DNA from: Patulibacter defluvii
GTDB taxonomy: Bacteria > Actinomycetota > Thermoleophilia > Solirubrobacterales > Solirubrobacteraceae
Assembly (NCBI RefSeq): GCF_034096925.1
Contig: NZ_JAWZSQ010000020.1
Coordinates: forward strand, 1 to 64,000
Direction: 5' to 3'
Length of the DNA stretch: 64,000 bases
The notes beneath the pieces were generated by a model, which was not told the origin of the DNA, did no database searches, and was given only the letters and a program-made list of their open reading frames with translations. Positions within the stretch are counted from its first letter, which is position 1; every line of letters begins with the position of its first letter. Shown here in pieces: positions 1 through 7,787 of the stretch. A program made the translations under genes and the position numbers.

Positions 1-1883
1 GGCGCGGGCGCCTCGGCGACCGGCTCCGGGCTCGGGGCGCTCGCCTCGGGCGCGGGCGTGGCCGCCGGGGCCTCGGCCGCCTCCGCCTCCGCCACCGCCG
101 GCGGGGCCTCGGCCACCGGGGCGCTGGTCGCCTGGGCCTCGGCGGCCGGCGCGGCCGCGGCCTGCTCGGCCGCCACCGGGGCGGTCGCCGGGGTCGCCTG
201 GTTCTCGGCCGTCACGGCCCCGGCGGCGTTGGCGTCGACGCCGATCTGGGTGCCGCCGGAGGCGAGCGCGGCGCTGCTGGTGCGAGCGCTGGCCTTCTGG
301 AGCTGGGTCCCGCTGGTGGTCTTCGCCGCGGTCTTGGTCGTCGTGCTGCCGCTACCGGCCGTCGTGGTGCTGCGCGAGCTGGCCTTGCCGGCACCGCTGT
401 AGTACGGCGCCGGATCGACCGCCTTGCCGTTCTTGCGGACCTCGAAGTGCAGGTGCGGGCCGGTGGTGCGGCCCGTCATCCCGACGTAGCCGACGACGTC
501 GCCCGCCTGGACCTTGGCGCCCTGGCGGACCGCGTTCTTCGACATGTGGGCGTAGCAGGTCTGCAGCCCGTCGCCGTGGTCGACGCAGACGATGTTGCCG
601 TAGCCGGACTGGGTGCCGCTGAACGCCACCGTGCCCGCCGCGTAGGCCTTGATCGGGGTGCCGATCGCCGCGGCGATGTCCATGCCCGCGTGCTGCCGGC
701 CCCACCGCGCGCCGTAGGGCGAGGTGACCGTGCCGCTGATCGGCTTGGCCGTCCCGCTGGTCGACCCGGTCGAGGACGATCCGCTGCCCGTGTCGGTCGG
801 GGTGTCGGCCTTGGGGGACGCCTCGCGGTCGCTCGACGTCTCGCCGCCGCCGGTGCTCTTCGCCGCGTCCTTCGACCCACCGTCGCCGGTCGCCGTCGAT
901 GCCGCTCCGTCGCTGGAGCTGGAGCCCGCCCCCGAACCCGAACCGGAACCCGTCCCGGAATCCGACCCCGAGCCCGAGTCGGACGTGGCCGCCGCCTCGT
1001 CGCTCGCCGCGGTGCTCGACGGCGACCGATCGTCGTCGGTCAGGGCCGCGGTACGGGTCGTCGCCGCCCGCTCGCTCGGGCCGACGAGGACCAGGTCCTG
1101 CCCGCCGTCGGCGCTGGTCCGCGCCGCCACGACCTTCAGCGACGAGCCGCCCGCACCCGCGCCGCGGACCGACGCCTGCTGGGTGCTGAGCAGCGCCGTC
1201 CAGGTCTGCGGCCCGAGGACCCCGTCGACCTGCAGGCCGCGCTGGCGCTGGAAGCGCTCCACCGCCCGCACCGTCCGCTCGCCGTAGACCCCGTCGACGT
1301 GGACGCCGAGCCGCTGCTGGGCCTCGCGCACGTCCTGCCCGGTCGCGCCCGCGACCAGGATCGAGCGCGTCCGGCCCTCGTCGCTGATCGGCCCGGCGAT
1401 CCGACCGCTGGTGGTGGCCGAGCCATCGGTCGTCGTGGTCGCGGTGTCGCCGGTCGCCCCGGCGGCGATCGCACCGCTGACGGCGGGACCGGTGGTCGAG
1501 CCGACCATCGCCACGCTCATCGCCATCGCCATCTTGCGCCGGCGCCGCTCGCGCGCCCGCTGGATCGGGACGCTGATCCGCCGCTCGCGCGCCCAGACCG
1601 TCGAGCGCTGCCAGAGGCTCGGATCGGCCAAGTCGCGGCCTCCGACACCGGTGCTCGCCGGAACGCCGGCCGCGGCCAGGGCCGAGGCGACGCCGTTCGG
1701 CCCCAGATCGATCGCGGTCGCGGTGTGGGTCGGGCGCGCCGCCGTCGCCTCCAACCGCCGCGCCAGGCGCGAGGGCTCGGACGCTGAGGTACCACGGATC
1801 GCCCGCTGGCGACGCTGTCGGGAGCGCTCGTGGGACGCCTGCCACAGGTCGTCGCGCACGAGGTCGCGCTGCTGTCCGGTCAC
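1..1883 (-). CDS. Secreted M23 (LytM-type) peptidase with peptidoglycan-binding domain, 3' end outside window
   Basis: Cell-wall endopeptidase candidate. The GTG start at 1883 is chosen because AGGAGG lies 9 bases upstream. Order of parts: a charged N-terminus; a hydrophobic Ala/Met/Gly segment near residues 116-141 (export or anchor signal after a long Arg-rich cytoplasmic tail); a peptidoglycan-binding-1 repeat near 178-233 (GQDVREAQQRLG, then GVYGERTVRAVERFQ); a Ser/Gly/Asp-rich linker; the M23 domain near 385-490 with the zinc motifs HAGMD and HLHF; and an Ala/Pro/Glu-rich tail running off the left edge. M23 enzymes cut peptide cross-links in peptidoglycan, and all visible metal ligands are present. 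A c-di-AMP riboswitch lies directly upstream, which fits wall-remodelling control. The Ala/Pro tail is low complexity and the C-terminus is not in the window. Confidence 0.9.
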   Translation of the reverse strand, partial: MTGQQRDLVRDDLWQASHERSRQRRQRAIRGTSASEPSRLARRLEATAARPTHTATAIDLGPNGVASALAAAGVPASTGVGGRDLADPSLWQRSTVWARERRISVPIQRARERRRRKMAMAMSVAMVGSTTGPAVSGAIAAGATGDTATTTTDGSATTSGRIAGPISDEGRTRSILVAGATGQDVREAQQRLGVHVDGVYGERTVRAVERFQRQRGLQVDGVLGPQTWTALLSTQQASVRGAGAGGSSLKVVAARTSADGGQDLVLVGPSERAATTRTAALTDDDRSPSSTAASDEAAATSDSGSGSDSGTGSGSGSGAGSSSSDGAASTATGDGGSKDAAKSTGGGETSSDREASPKADTPTDTGSGSSSTGSTSGTAKPISGTVTSPYGARWGRQHAGMDIAAAIGTPIKAYAAGTVAFSGTQSGYGNIVCVDHGDGLQTCYAHMSKNAVRQGAKVQAGDVVGYVGMTGRTTGPHLHFEVRKNGKAVDPAPYYSGAGKASSRSTTTAGSGSTTTKTAAKTTSGTQLQKASARTSSAALASGGTQIGVDANAAGAVTAENQATPATAPVAAEQAAAAPAAEAQATSAPVAEAPPAVAEAEAAEAPAATPAPEASAPSPEPVAEAPA

Positions 1884-1904
1884 TCCGGCATTCCTCCTGT
1901 CGGT

Positions 1905-2048
1905 GGCCTGCGGGGTGAGCTGACGGGCTCGCGCTCCAGGAGCTGCGCTACGCCTTGCGGCGATTCGCCCCAGCGGTCGTGACGACCGCGGTTGGTTCCC
2001 CCGCCCGCGCGCATCGGGCGCGCGGTTCGGCCGTTGAATCCGCAGAGC
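1905..2048 (-). promoter_or_regulatory. c-di-AMP (ydaO/yuaA-type) riboswitch in the leader of the M23 peptidase gene
   Basis: Read on the minus strand, this leader has the conserved blocks of the ydaO class in order: GCGGATTCAACGGCCGAACC, GGGGGAACCAA, GGGGCGAATCGCCGCAAGGC and GAGCCCGTCAGCTCACC. The closing stem P1 is CUGCGG (2045-2040) with CCGCAG (1913-1908). The 3' end lies about 10 bases before the ribosome-binding site. In actinobacteria this class usually precedes cell-wall hydrolase genes and switches them off at high c-di-AMP, which matches the gene here. Identification is by recalled consensus, not a covariance search. Confidence 0.88.
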
Positions 2049-2113
2049 ACCGTAGCGCACCCGCAACGCGGATTGCAGCACTTGAGGAAACGTTCATCGG
2101 GCCTTGAGGTGCC

Positions 2114-2902
2114 TCAGTCGACGACCACCTCGACGTCCTCGCGGCCGTCGTCGAAGGCCAGGTGGGTCTGGATCCGGGCCGCCTCGGCGAGCGGCGTCTC
2201 GTAGCTCCAGGCGACGTCCTCGACGCCCGCGACCGTCCAGTACGACGCCTCGCCCTTGTAGGGGCAGATCGTCCGCAGGCCCGAGCCCGGCGCCACCGCT
2301 CCCGGATCGACGTCGGCGGCCGGGACGTAGACCCGCGGCGGCAGGCCGGTCTCGAAGAGCAGCTTCGGCCGCACGCTGCGGGCGACCACGGTGCCGCCGA
2401 TCCGGACCTCGACCGACCGCGATCCGTCGTGGACGTCGACCCGGTGGTAGGGGTCGCGCAGGTGGCCGACGATCCGGTCCTGCTCGGCGAACCAGGCCTC
2501 GACCTTCTCCGGGTAGAGGGCAGCCAGGCCGCGCAGCCAGGGAGCGGCGGGCTGTGGGTCCTCGTAGGCCCAGATCGCGTCCTCGACGACCTGCCCGCCG
2601 GCGTTCAGCGACCAGTACGAGGCGTCGCCCTTGAAGGGGCAGTGGGTGGTGGTCGCGGTGCGGGTCATCAGGTCGCCGCGGTAGTCCTCGAACGGGGCGT
2701 AGATCCGCGGCGGGATGCCGGTCTCGTAGAGCAGCTGCGCGCGGTCGCTGTCGAGGACCAACTCGCCGCCGACGACCGCCCGCACCCGCGGGCCGTAGGG
2801 CTGCAGGTAGAGCTGGTGGGCGGGGCTGGCCGCCCGCAGGTCGAAGTTGAAGCGACCGCCGGGCGCTCCCGCCAGCGGTCCGTCGCCGAGGGTCAGGCTC
2901 AT
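2114..2902 (-). CDS. Tandem DUF427 domain protein
   Basis: A 262-aa soluble protein made of two DUF427 modules. Each has the family marks: a value/display strand, then LLYETGIPPRIY (residues about 58-69) or LLFETGLPPRVY, followed by THCPFKGDASYW or TICPYKGEASYW and an (A/S)YE(D/T)P strand. Start is the ATG at 2902. DUF427 proteins are widespread in actinobacteria and fungi, and their biochemical role is not established. Here it stands alone, between the M23 peptidase and a secreted glycosidase on the same strand. There is no signal peptide. The duplication is typical of many actinobacterial members, so nothing looks broken. Confidence 0.9.
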   Translation of the reverse strand: MSLTLGDGPLAGAPGGRFNFDLRAASPAHQLYLQPYGPRVRAVVGGELVLDSDRAQLLYETGIPPRIYAPFEDYRGDLMTRTATTTHCPFKGDASYWSLNAGGQVVEDAIWAYEDPQPAAPWLRGLAALYPEKVEAWFAEQDRIVGHLRDPYHRVDVHDGSRSVEVRIGGTVVARSVRPKLLFETGLPPRVYVPAADVDPGAVAPGSGLRTICPYKGEASYWTVAGVEDVAWSYETPLAEAARIQTHLAFDDGREDVEVVVD

Positions 2903-2957
2903 GCGACGAGGTCTAGCGGGTCGCGAGCCGGTCCCGCCAGCGACGGGCGATCGGGGC

Positions 2958-4076
2958 TCACCCGTGGCGGGCGACGAGCGCGCGCAGGGCCGCGAAGGCC
3001 GGCTTCGGAGAGAGGTCGTCGCGCAGCAGGCCGTAGCGGCTCTGGAAGTCGGCCGAGCCGGAGTCGGCGTCGCGGAGGTCGAACCAGCGGTAGTCGCTGA
3101 CCCCGTAGCGGCGGCGAGCGCCGAGCACGGCGGCGACCGAGGCCCGCAGTACCCGCGCCTGGGTCCGTTCGCTGCGGCCGGGGCCGGTCGGATAGCCGTT
3201 CTCCGAGACGTGCACCGCGACCCGTCGGCCGAGGCCGGCGCGGCGCATGTTGGCGCGCAGGCGGGCGAGCGAGCGGCGGACGGTGGTGCGGACCGCGTGC
3301 GACGAGGGCGGACGCCGGGCCGGGGTCGGCCAGGTGCCGGGGTAGACGTCGAGGCCGACGTAGTCGACGGCGCGGGCGAAGGCGGGGCCGCCGCTGCGTC
3401 GGAGGCCGGTCCAGAAGTCGTGGCCGCGCAGGTCGTGGGCGGCGTTGAAGCCGATCGCCAGGTGGCGGTGGCCGAGCCGGTCGCGCTCGGCGGCGGCGGT
3501 GGCGACTCCCTCGACGAGGGCCTGGGCGACGCCGGGGTAGTCGCCGTCGGCGGCGGCCGGGGCGCCGACGACGTTCGCCTCGTTGGTGATCTGCAGGCCG
3601 ACCAGCTCGCGGCGGGGCCCGTAGGTGCGAGCGACCTGGCGGACGAACTCGAGGTAGGCGGGCACGGCGTGGGCCGGCTCGCGGTCGCTGGGCTGGTAGC
3701 GGAGGACCAGCTCGACCTGGCAGCCGGTGGCGGCGGCGTCGCGCAGGACCTGGTCGACGTGGGGCACGGCGGCGGCGAACGAGCCGGCGTCGTGGAAGGC
3801 GGCGTACTCGTGGAGCACGAAGTCCCGGCGGCCGGCGCGGAGGCCGCGGATCATCGCCAGCCGTCGCCCCGGGTCGACGGCCTGGGCGCGGAGGACGCCG
3901 TCGGTGCCGCCCGCGTCGCCGCCCGGATAGACCCCGAACCGCACGGCCCCAACGTAGCCCGGCAGCGGGCGGGCGGCGTCGGCCGTCGCGGGGGCGAGCG
4001 CCGGACCGCCGCGGAGCGCGACGGCGAGGGCGAGGGCGGCGAGCACCAGCAGCAGCGCCGAGCGGAGATGGGGCAT
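2958..4076 (-). CDS. Secreted clan GH-A glycoside hydrolase-like protein
   Basis: The start is placed at the ATG at 4076 because it begins a clear signal peptide (basic MPHLR, then an Ala/Leu core ending near ADAA); the frame stays open further upstream but would bury the signal. The mature part of about 340 aa reads as a (beta/alpha)8 glycosidase of clan A: QITNEAN near residue 165 carries the Asn-Glu acid/base pair and HVSENGYPTG near residue 290 carries the nucleophile Glu. This fits GH5/GH39-type enzymes that cut a plant- or self-derived glycan, but substrate and exact family cannot be read. It is monocistronic, 55 bases downstream of the DUF427 gene start. Confidence 0.75.
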   Translation of the reverse strand: MPHLRSALLLVLAALALAVALRGGPALAPATADAARPLPGYVGAVRFGVYPGGDAGGTDGVLRAQAVDPGRRLAMIRGLRAGRRDFVLHEYAAFHDAGSFAAAVPHVDQVLRDAAATGCQVELVLRYQPSDREPAHAVPAYLEFVRQVARTYGPRRELVGLQITNEANVVGAPAAADGDYPGVAQALVEGVATAAAERDRLGHRHLAIGFNAAHDLRGHDFWTGLRRSGGPAFARAVDYVGLDVYPGTWPTPARRPPSSHAVRTTVRRSLARLRANMRRAGLGRRVAVHVSENGYPTGPGRSERTQARVLRASVAAVLGARRRYGVSDYRWFDLRDADSGSADFQSRYGLLRDDLSPKPAFAALRALVARHG

Positions 4077-4355
4077 CGATGACGTAGTCGTCCGCCCACG
4101 GGCGGAGGCGCACGGGCGGCGGGCGGTCCTCGACGCATGTCGCAGCGCCGCGAGGCCCGTGCGCACCGGCGCGACCACGGCCGGGGCGACCGAGATCGGG
4201 GGGAACGGGGGGTTCGAAACGCGCTGGCGCCCGCTCGGCACGGCGGGAGGCGCACGTCCTGTCGCCACCGTAGCGGGAACGGCCCCGCCGCCGCTCCCCC
4301 GACCGGCGGGTCTCCACGCACCCGCTCGCCGCGCCCGCTAGACTGCACCGCCGTT

Positions 4356-4429
<74 letters not shown>

Positions 4430-4435
4430 CTGCGG

Positions 4436-4463
4436 AAAGGCCTCCAGATGGAGGCCTTTCTTG
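4436..4463 (+). terminator. Intrinsic terminator after tRNA-Arg
   Basis: Perfect 10-bp stem AAAGGCCTCC/GGAGGCCTTT with AGAT loop (4436-4459), followed by CTT. It starts 7 bases after the tRNA and also lies just past the stop of the convergent TetR gene, so it may serve both strands. Confidence 0.85.
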
Positions 4464-4492
4464 CTGCTGGGGTCGCCCCGGACGCCGACCCG

Positions 4493-5056
4493 TCAGCCCG
4501 CGGTGACCGACCGCAGGTCCTCGAGCGACTGGTCGATCAAGCGCCTGAACGCCGCGGGGTCGTCGTGCGCGATCCAGCGCGCGAACGCCGCGTGGAAGAC
4601 GATCACGCCGGCTCGCGCGGCGAGGTCGGCGTCGTTCGCCGATACGCCCCGCTCGCGCAACGCCGCCTCGATCGCGCTGGCGAGGTCGTCGAGCTTGATC
4701 AGCTCGCGCTCCCTGAGCTCGGGGGCGGCGTCGACGATCCGGGCGCGCGTGCGGGCGAACGCGTGGCGCTCGACGAACATCTCGGCGATCGGGTCGAGCC
4801 CGGCGACGACGGCCGCCAGCGGGGTGGCGTCCGGCGGGGCGGCGGAGACGGCCGCCGTCCAGGCGCGCTCCAGCTCGTGGCCGCCGCCGAACAGGACCTC
4901 CCTCTTGTCCGGGAAGTGGCGGAAGAACGTCCGCTTCGTCAGGCCGGCGCGCTCGGCGATCTGGGCGACGGTGGTGTCGTCGTAGCCCTGCTCGTCGAAG
5001 AGCGCGATCGCGGCCGCCATCAGGCGCCCGGCTGCGTCTGGTTTCCAGCGGGCCAT
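4493..5056 (-). CDS. TetR/AcrR-family repressor
   Basis: A 187-aa one-component repressor. The N-terminal helix-turn-helix (residues about 10-50: FDEQGYDDTTVAQIAERAGL, then TKRTFFRHFPDKREVL) is classic TetR; the C-terminal helices form the ligand and dimer domain. ATG start at 5056. It is divergent from an NAD(P)-dependent epimerase gene, and the shared 103-base intergenic region holds two copies of one 19-bp inverted repeat (5074-5092 and 5106-5124). It therefore most likely represses both itself and the epimerase gene. The inducer is unknown. Confidence 0.93.
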   Translation of the reverse strand: MARWKPDAAGRLMAAAIALFDEQGYDDTTVAQIAERAGLTKRTFFRHFPDKREVLFGGGHELERAWTAAVSAAPPDATPLAAVVAGLDPIAEMFVERHAFARTRARIVDAAPELRERELIKLDDLASAIEAALRERGVSANDADLAARAGVIVFHAAFARWIAHDDPAAFRRLIDQSLEDLRSVTAG

Positions 5057-5073
5057 GGGCGACCAGCGTAGTC

Positions 5074-5092
5074 GATGACACGGAGTGCCATC
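5074..5092. promoter_or_regulatory. TetR operator copy 1
   Basis: GATGACACGGAGTGCCATC, an inverted repeat of form GATGnCACnnnGTGnCATC. It overlaps a possible -35 (ATGACA, 5075-5080) for the epimerase gene. Confidence 0.75.
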
Positions 5093-5105
5093 GGCCTGCT
5101 ACTGT

Positions 5106-5124
5106 GATGTCACAAGGTGTCATC
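5106..5124. promoter_or_regulatory. TetR operator copy 2
   Basis: GATGTCACAAGGTGTCATC, the same GATGnCACnnnGTGnCATC pattern as copy 1. The centres are 32 bases apart, three helical turns. A possible -10 (TACTGT, 5099-5104) lies between the copies, so copy 2 would cover the transcription start of the epimerase gene. Confidence 0.78.
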
Positions 5125-5159
5125 ACCTCCCTCCCCGCGAGCCATCTGGAGAACCCACC

Positions 5160-6065
5160 ATGCGCGTCTTCGTCACCGGTGCCTCAGGCCATGTCGCCTC
5201 CGCCGTCATCCCCGAGCTCCTGGCCAACGGCCACGCGGTCGTCGGCCTCGCCCGTTCGGACGCCGCGGCCGCCACGGTCGCGGCGCTCGGTGCCGAGGTC
5301 CGCCGCGGCGACCTCGACGATCTGCCGGGGCTCGAGCGCGCGGCCGCCGAGGCCGACGGCGTCATCCACCTCGCCTTCCGGCACGAGGCGATGCGCGCCG
5401 GCGACTTCACGGGCGCGATCGACTCGGACCTGGCCGTGACCCGGGCGATCGGCGAGACCCTCGTCGGAACCGACAAGCCCTTCGTGACGACCGGTGGCAC
5501 GCTGATGCTCGCGATGGCGGGGATCACGGGACGCCCCGGGACCGAGGACGACCAGGTCGACGACGGTCCCCGGGCCGCGGCGGCCAACTACGCGCTGGCC
5601 CTCGGGGAGCGAGCCGTGCGCTCCTCGGTCGTGCGCCTGGCGCCGCTGATCCACAGCGACCTCGACCACCACGGCTTCACCCACGGGCTGATCGACGCCG
5701 CCCGCGAGACCGGGGTCGCGGCCTACACCGGCGACGGCACGAACCGCTGGCCGGCGGCCCACACGTACGACATCGGCGTCCTCTACCGCCTGGCCCTGGA
5801 GCGGGCCCCCGCCGGTTCGACGCTGCACGGCGTCGGCGACACGGGCATCCCGCGCAAGCTAATGGCCGAGACGATCGCCGCCAAGCTCGGCGTGCCGACC
5901 AAGAGCATCAGCGCGGAGGAGGCGCCGCACTACCTGGGCTACCTCGCGGCCTTCGCCGGGCTCGACAACCCGACCTCCAACGACCGGACCCGGCAGCTGC
6001 TGGGCTGGGAGCCGACCCACCCCGGCTGGGTCGAGGACGTCGAGCAGGGCCACTACTTCGCCTAG
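5160..6065 (+). CDS. NAD(P)-dependent epimerase/dehydratase-family (extended SDR-like) oxidoreductase
   Basis: A 301-aa Rossmann protein. The ATG at 5160 is chosen because TGGAG lies upstream and the nucleotide motif GASGHVA follows immediately (residues 7-13). VIHLAF, TGGTLM and a YALALGE segment fit the NAD-dependent epimerase family; the usual YxxxK is represented by NYALALGE without the lysine, so the catalytic mode may differ. Its divergent TetR neighbour and shared operators suggest inducible expression, probably in response to a small carbonyl or aromatic compound. Its stop codon overlaps that of the convergent sigma factor gene in the shared tetranucleotide CTAG. Confidence 0.85.
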   Translation: MRVFVTGASGHVASAVIPELLANGHAVVGLARSDAAAATVAALGAEVRRGDLDDLPGLERAAAEADGVIHLAFRHEAMRAGDFTGAIDSDLAVTRAIGETLVGTDKPFVTTGGTLMLAMAGITGRPGTEDDQVDDGPRAAAANYALALGERAVRSSVVRLAPLIHSDLDHHGFTHGLIDAARETGVAAYTGDGTNRWPAAHTYDIGVLYRLALERAPAGSTLHGVGDTGIPRKLMAETIAAKLGVPTKSISAEEAPHYLGYLAAFAGLDNPTSNDRTRQLLGWEPTHPGWVEDVEQGHYFA

Positions 6066-7264
6066 TCCCCCTCCCCCGCCCGCGCCCGCGCCCGCGCCGC
6101 CTGCCGCACCAGGTGGTCCCTCTCGGCCACGTCGGTGGCCCGGCGGGCGGCCTCGGCGTAGGCCTCCGCGGCCGGCCCGAGGTCGCCGGCCAGCTCGTGC
6201 AGGTGACCGCGGACGGCGTGCCAGCGGTGGCGGTCGCCGAGCACGTCGCGCAGGCGGTCGGTCTCGCGCAGGCCGGCCGCCGGGCCCATCACGTGGGCGA
6301 CCGCGACCGCCCGTCCGAGCACCGCCGCCGGGTCCTGGCGCAGCGGCTGGTCACTCAGCGCGACGAGGTCGTCGTACCAGGCCAGGATCTGGGGCCAGTC
6401 GGTCTCCTCGGCCCTGGCGGCGTCGTCGTGGAGGGCCGCGATCGCCGCCTCGATCTGGTACCGCCCCGGGCGCTCGCGGGCCAGCGCCGCCTGCAGCACG
6501 GCCACGCCCTCGGCGATCTCGTCCGTCCTCCAGCGCCCGCGGTCCTGGCGGTCGAGCGTCACCAGCCGGCCCTCGTCGTCGAGCCGCGCCGCCCGCCGCG
6601 CGTGGTTGAGCAGCATCAGCGCCAGCAACCCGCCCACCTCGGGCTCGTCGCTGGCCAGCGTCAGCTGCCGCGTCAGCCGGATCGCCTCCTCGGCCAGGTC
6701 GACCCGGGTCGCCGGGCCCACGTGCCCCGCCGTGTAGACCAGGTAGAGCACCCGCAGCACCACCGCCAGGTCGCCCGGCCGGTCCAGCCGCCGCCCGGCC
6801 AGCGTCCGCTTCGCGCGGCTGATCCGCTGGGCCATCGTCGCCTCCGGCACGTAGAAGGCGTCGGCGATCTCGCGCGTGGTCAGGCCGCCGACGGCGCGCA
6901 GGGTCAGCGCCACCTGCGAGGCCGGCGGCAGCTCGGGATGGCAGCAGCAGAAGAGCACGAACAGCGTGTCGTCGCCCTCCGCCACCGGCCCCGGCGGCGG
7001 CTCGGCGTGGACCGTCTCCTCGCGCCGGACCCGCGCCGCCTCGCTGCGGCGAGCGTCGACCAGCCGCCGGGTGGCGACCGCCGTCAGCCACGCCCGCGGG
7101 TCGTCCGGCGGATGCTCGGGCCAGACCCGCAGGGCCTCGATCAGCGCCTCCTGGAGCGCGTCCTCGGCCGCGTCGAAGTCCTCGCCCCGCCGGACCAGCG
7201 CCGCCAGCGCGCGCGGGACGAGAGCCCGCAGCGCGCCCTCGTCCAGCGGCGCCACCGGCGTCAC
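6062..7264 (-). CDS. ECF42-type RNA polymerase sigma factor with C-terminal TPR-like extension
   Basis: A 400-aa sigma factor. Residues about 10-80 are sigma region 2 (AEDALQEALIEALRVWP, DPRAWLTAVATRRLVDARR) and about 115-165 region 4 (REIADAFYVPEATMAQRISRAKRTL). The rest is a roughly 230-aa helical extension as in ECF42 proteins (FCCCHPEL and LNHARRAARLD are typical marks). GTG start at 7264 overlaps the stop of the upstream YCII gene as GTGA, so translation is coupled. ECF42 factors lack an anti-sigma and pair with DGPF/YCII proteins, exactly as here. A TGTCGA element, the -35 reported for ECF42, lies in front of the operon, implying autoregulation. Confidence 0.93.
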   Translation of the reverse strand: MTPVAPLDEGALRALVPRALAALVRRGEDFDAAEDALQEALIEALRVWPEHPPDDPRAWLTAVATRRLVDARRSEAARVRREETVHAEPPPGPVAEGDDTLFVLFCCCHPELPPASQVALTLRAVGGLTTREIADAFYVPEATMAQRISRAKRTLAGRRLDRPGDLAVVLRVLYLVYTAGHVGPATRVDLAEEAIRLTRQLTLASDEPEVGGLLALMLLNHARRAARLDDEGRLVTLDRQDRGRWRTDEIAEGVAVLQAALARERPGRYQIEAAIAALHDDAARAEETDWPQILAWYDDLVALSDQPLRQDPAAVLGRAVAVAHVMGPAAGLRETDRLRDVLGDRHRWHAVRGHLHELAGDLGPAAEAYAEAARRATDVAERDHLVRQAARARARAGEGD

Positions 7265-7671
7265 TCCGGCGACGGCGCCGCGGTCATGACCTCGCGCACG
7301 TCCAGCCACTCGTACAGCGGCTCGCCGCGCGGACCCGGCTCGGACGAGACGTAGGCCGCGACCTCGAGCGCCCGCTCGTGGGACTCGACGTCGATCATGA
7401 ACCAGCCCGCCACCAGCTCGCTCGTCTCCGGGTGCGGGCCGTCGGTGGTGACCGGCGCCGCGCCCGGACCGCCGTAGCGGACCCAGGTGCGGGTCGGGGT
7501 CAGCGCCTGCGCGTCGACGAACTCGCCGTTCTCGCGCAGCATCTCGGCGACGTGGTGCTGGAAGGCGATGTGGGCCTCGACGTCCTCGGGCGCCCACTGG
7601 TCCATCGGCGGGAACGGGTGGTGCGGCTCGGGGCCACCGCGGTAGTGCTTGAGGATCAGGTACTTGGGCAT
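7261..7671 (-). CDS. YCII/DGPF-domain protein, partner of the ECF42 sigma factor
   Basis: A 136-aa small alpha/beta protein of the YCII-related family (MPKYLILKHYRGG at the start, VTTDGPHPETSELVAGWFMI around residue 75, which is the DGPF signature region with H in place of F). AGGAG sits 7-8 bases before the ATG at 7671. Its product is usually encoded with, and controlled by, ECF42 sigma factors, though its biochemical job is not settled. First gene of a two-gene operon, with 4-bp overlap to the sigma gene. Confidence 0.9.
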   Translation of the reverse strand: MPKYLILKHYRGGPEPHHPFPPMDQWAPEDVEAHIAFQHHVAEMLRENGEFVDAQALTPTRTWVRYGGPGAAPVTTDGPHPETSELVAGWFMIDVESHERALEVAAYVSSEPGPRGEPLYEWLDVREVMTAAPSPE

Positions 7672-7744
7672 CGGGGTTCTCCTGGTCTCGCGGGCCGCGC
7701 CGTTCGTGGCCCTTCACCTGGTGAGCGGAGCCGCGGGCATCATC

Positions 7745-7750
7745 TCGACA
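7745..7750 (-). promoter_or_regulatory. Putative ECF42 promoter -35 element
   Basis: TGTCGA on the minus strand, matching the -35 element reported for ECF42 promoters. It lies about 75 bases before the YCII start, with CGCTC about 17 bases further on as a possible -10. It lies in the short gap between the histidine kinase gene and this operon. Confidence 0.55.
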
Positions 7751-7787
7751 GCCGGCGCGAAATTGGCGCGTAGGCGCTCGCGACCGC

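Noticed and set aside
930..1010. Short Ser/Gly/Asp-coding repeats as a CRISPR-like or satellite array
   Set aside because: They are in frame within the M23 gene and encode its linker; no spacer structure.
724..1287. Long plus-strand open frame opposite the M23 peptidase, rich in Pro/Glu/Asp
   Set aside because: It mirrors the Ser/Gly-rich linker of the M23 protein; no ribosome-binding site or known domain. High GC makes long antisense frames common here.
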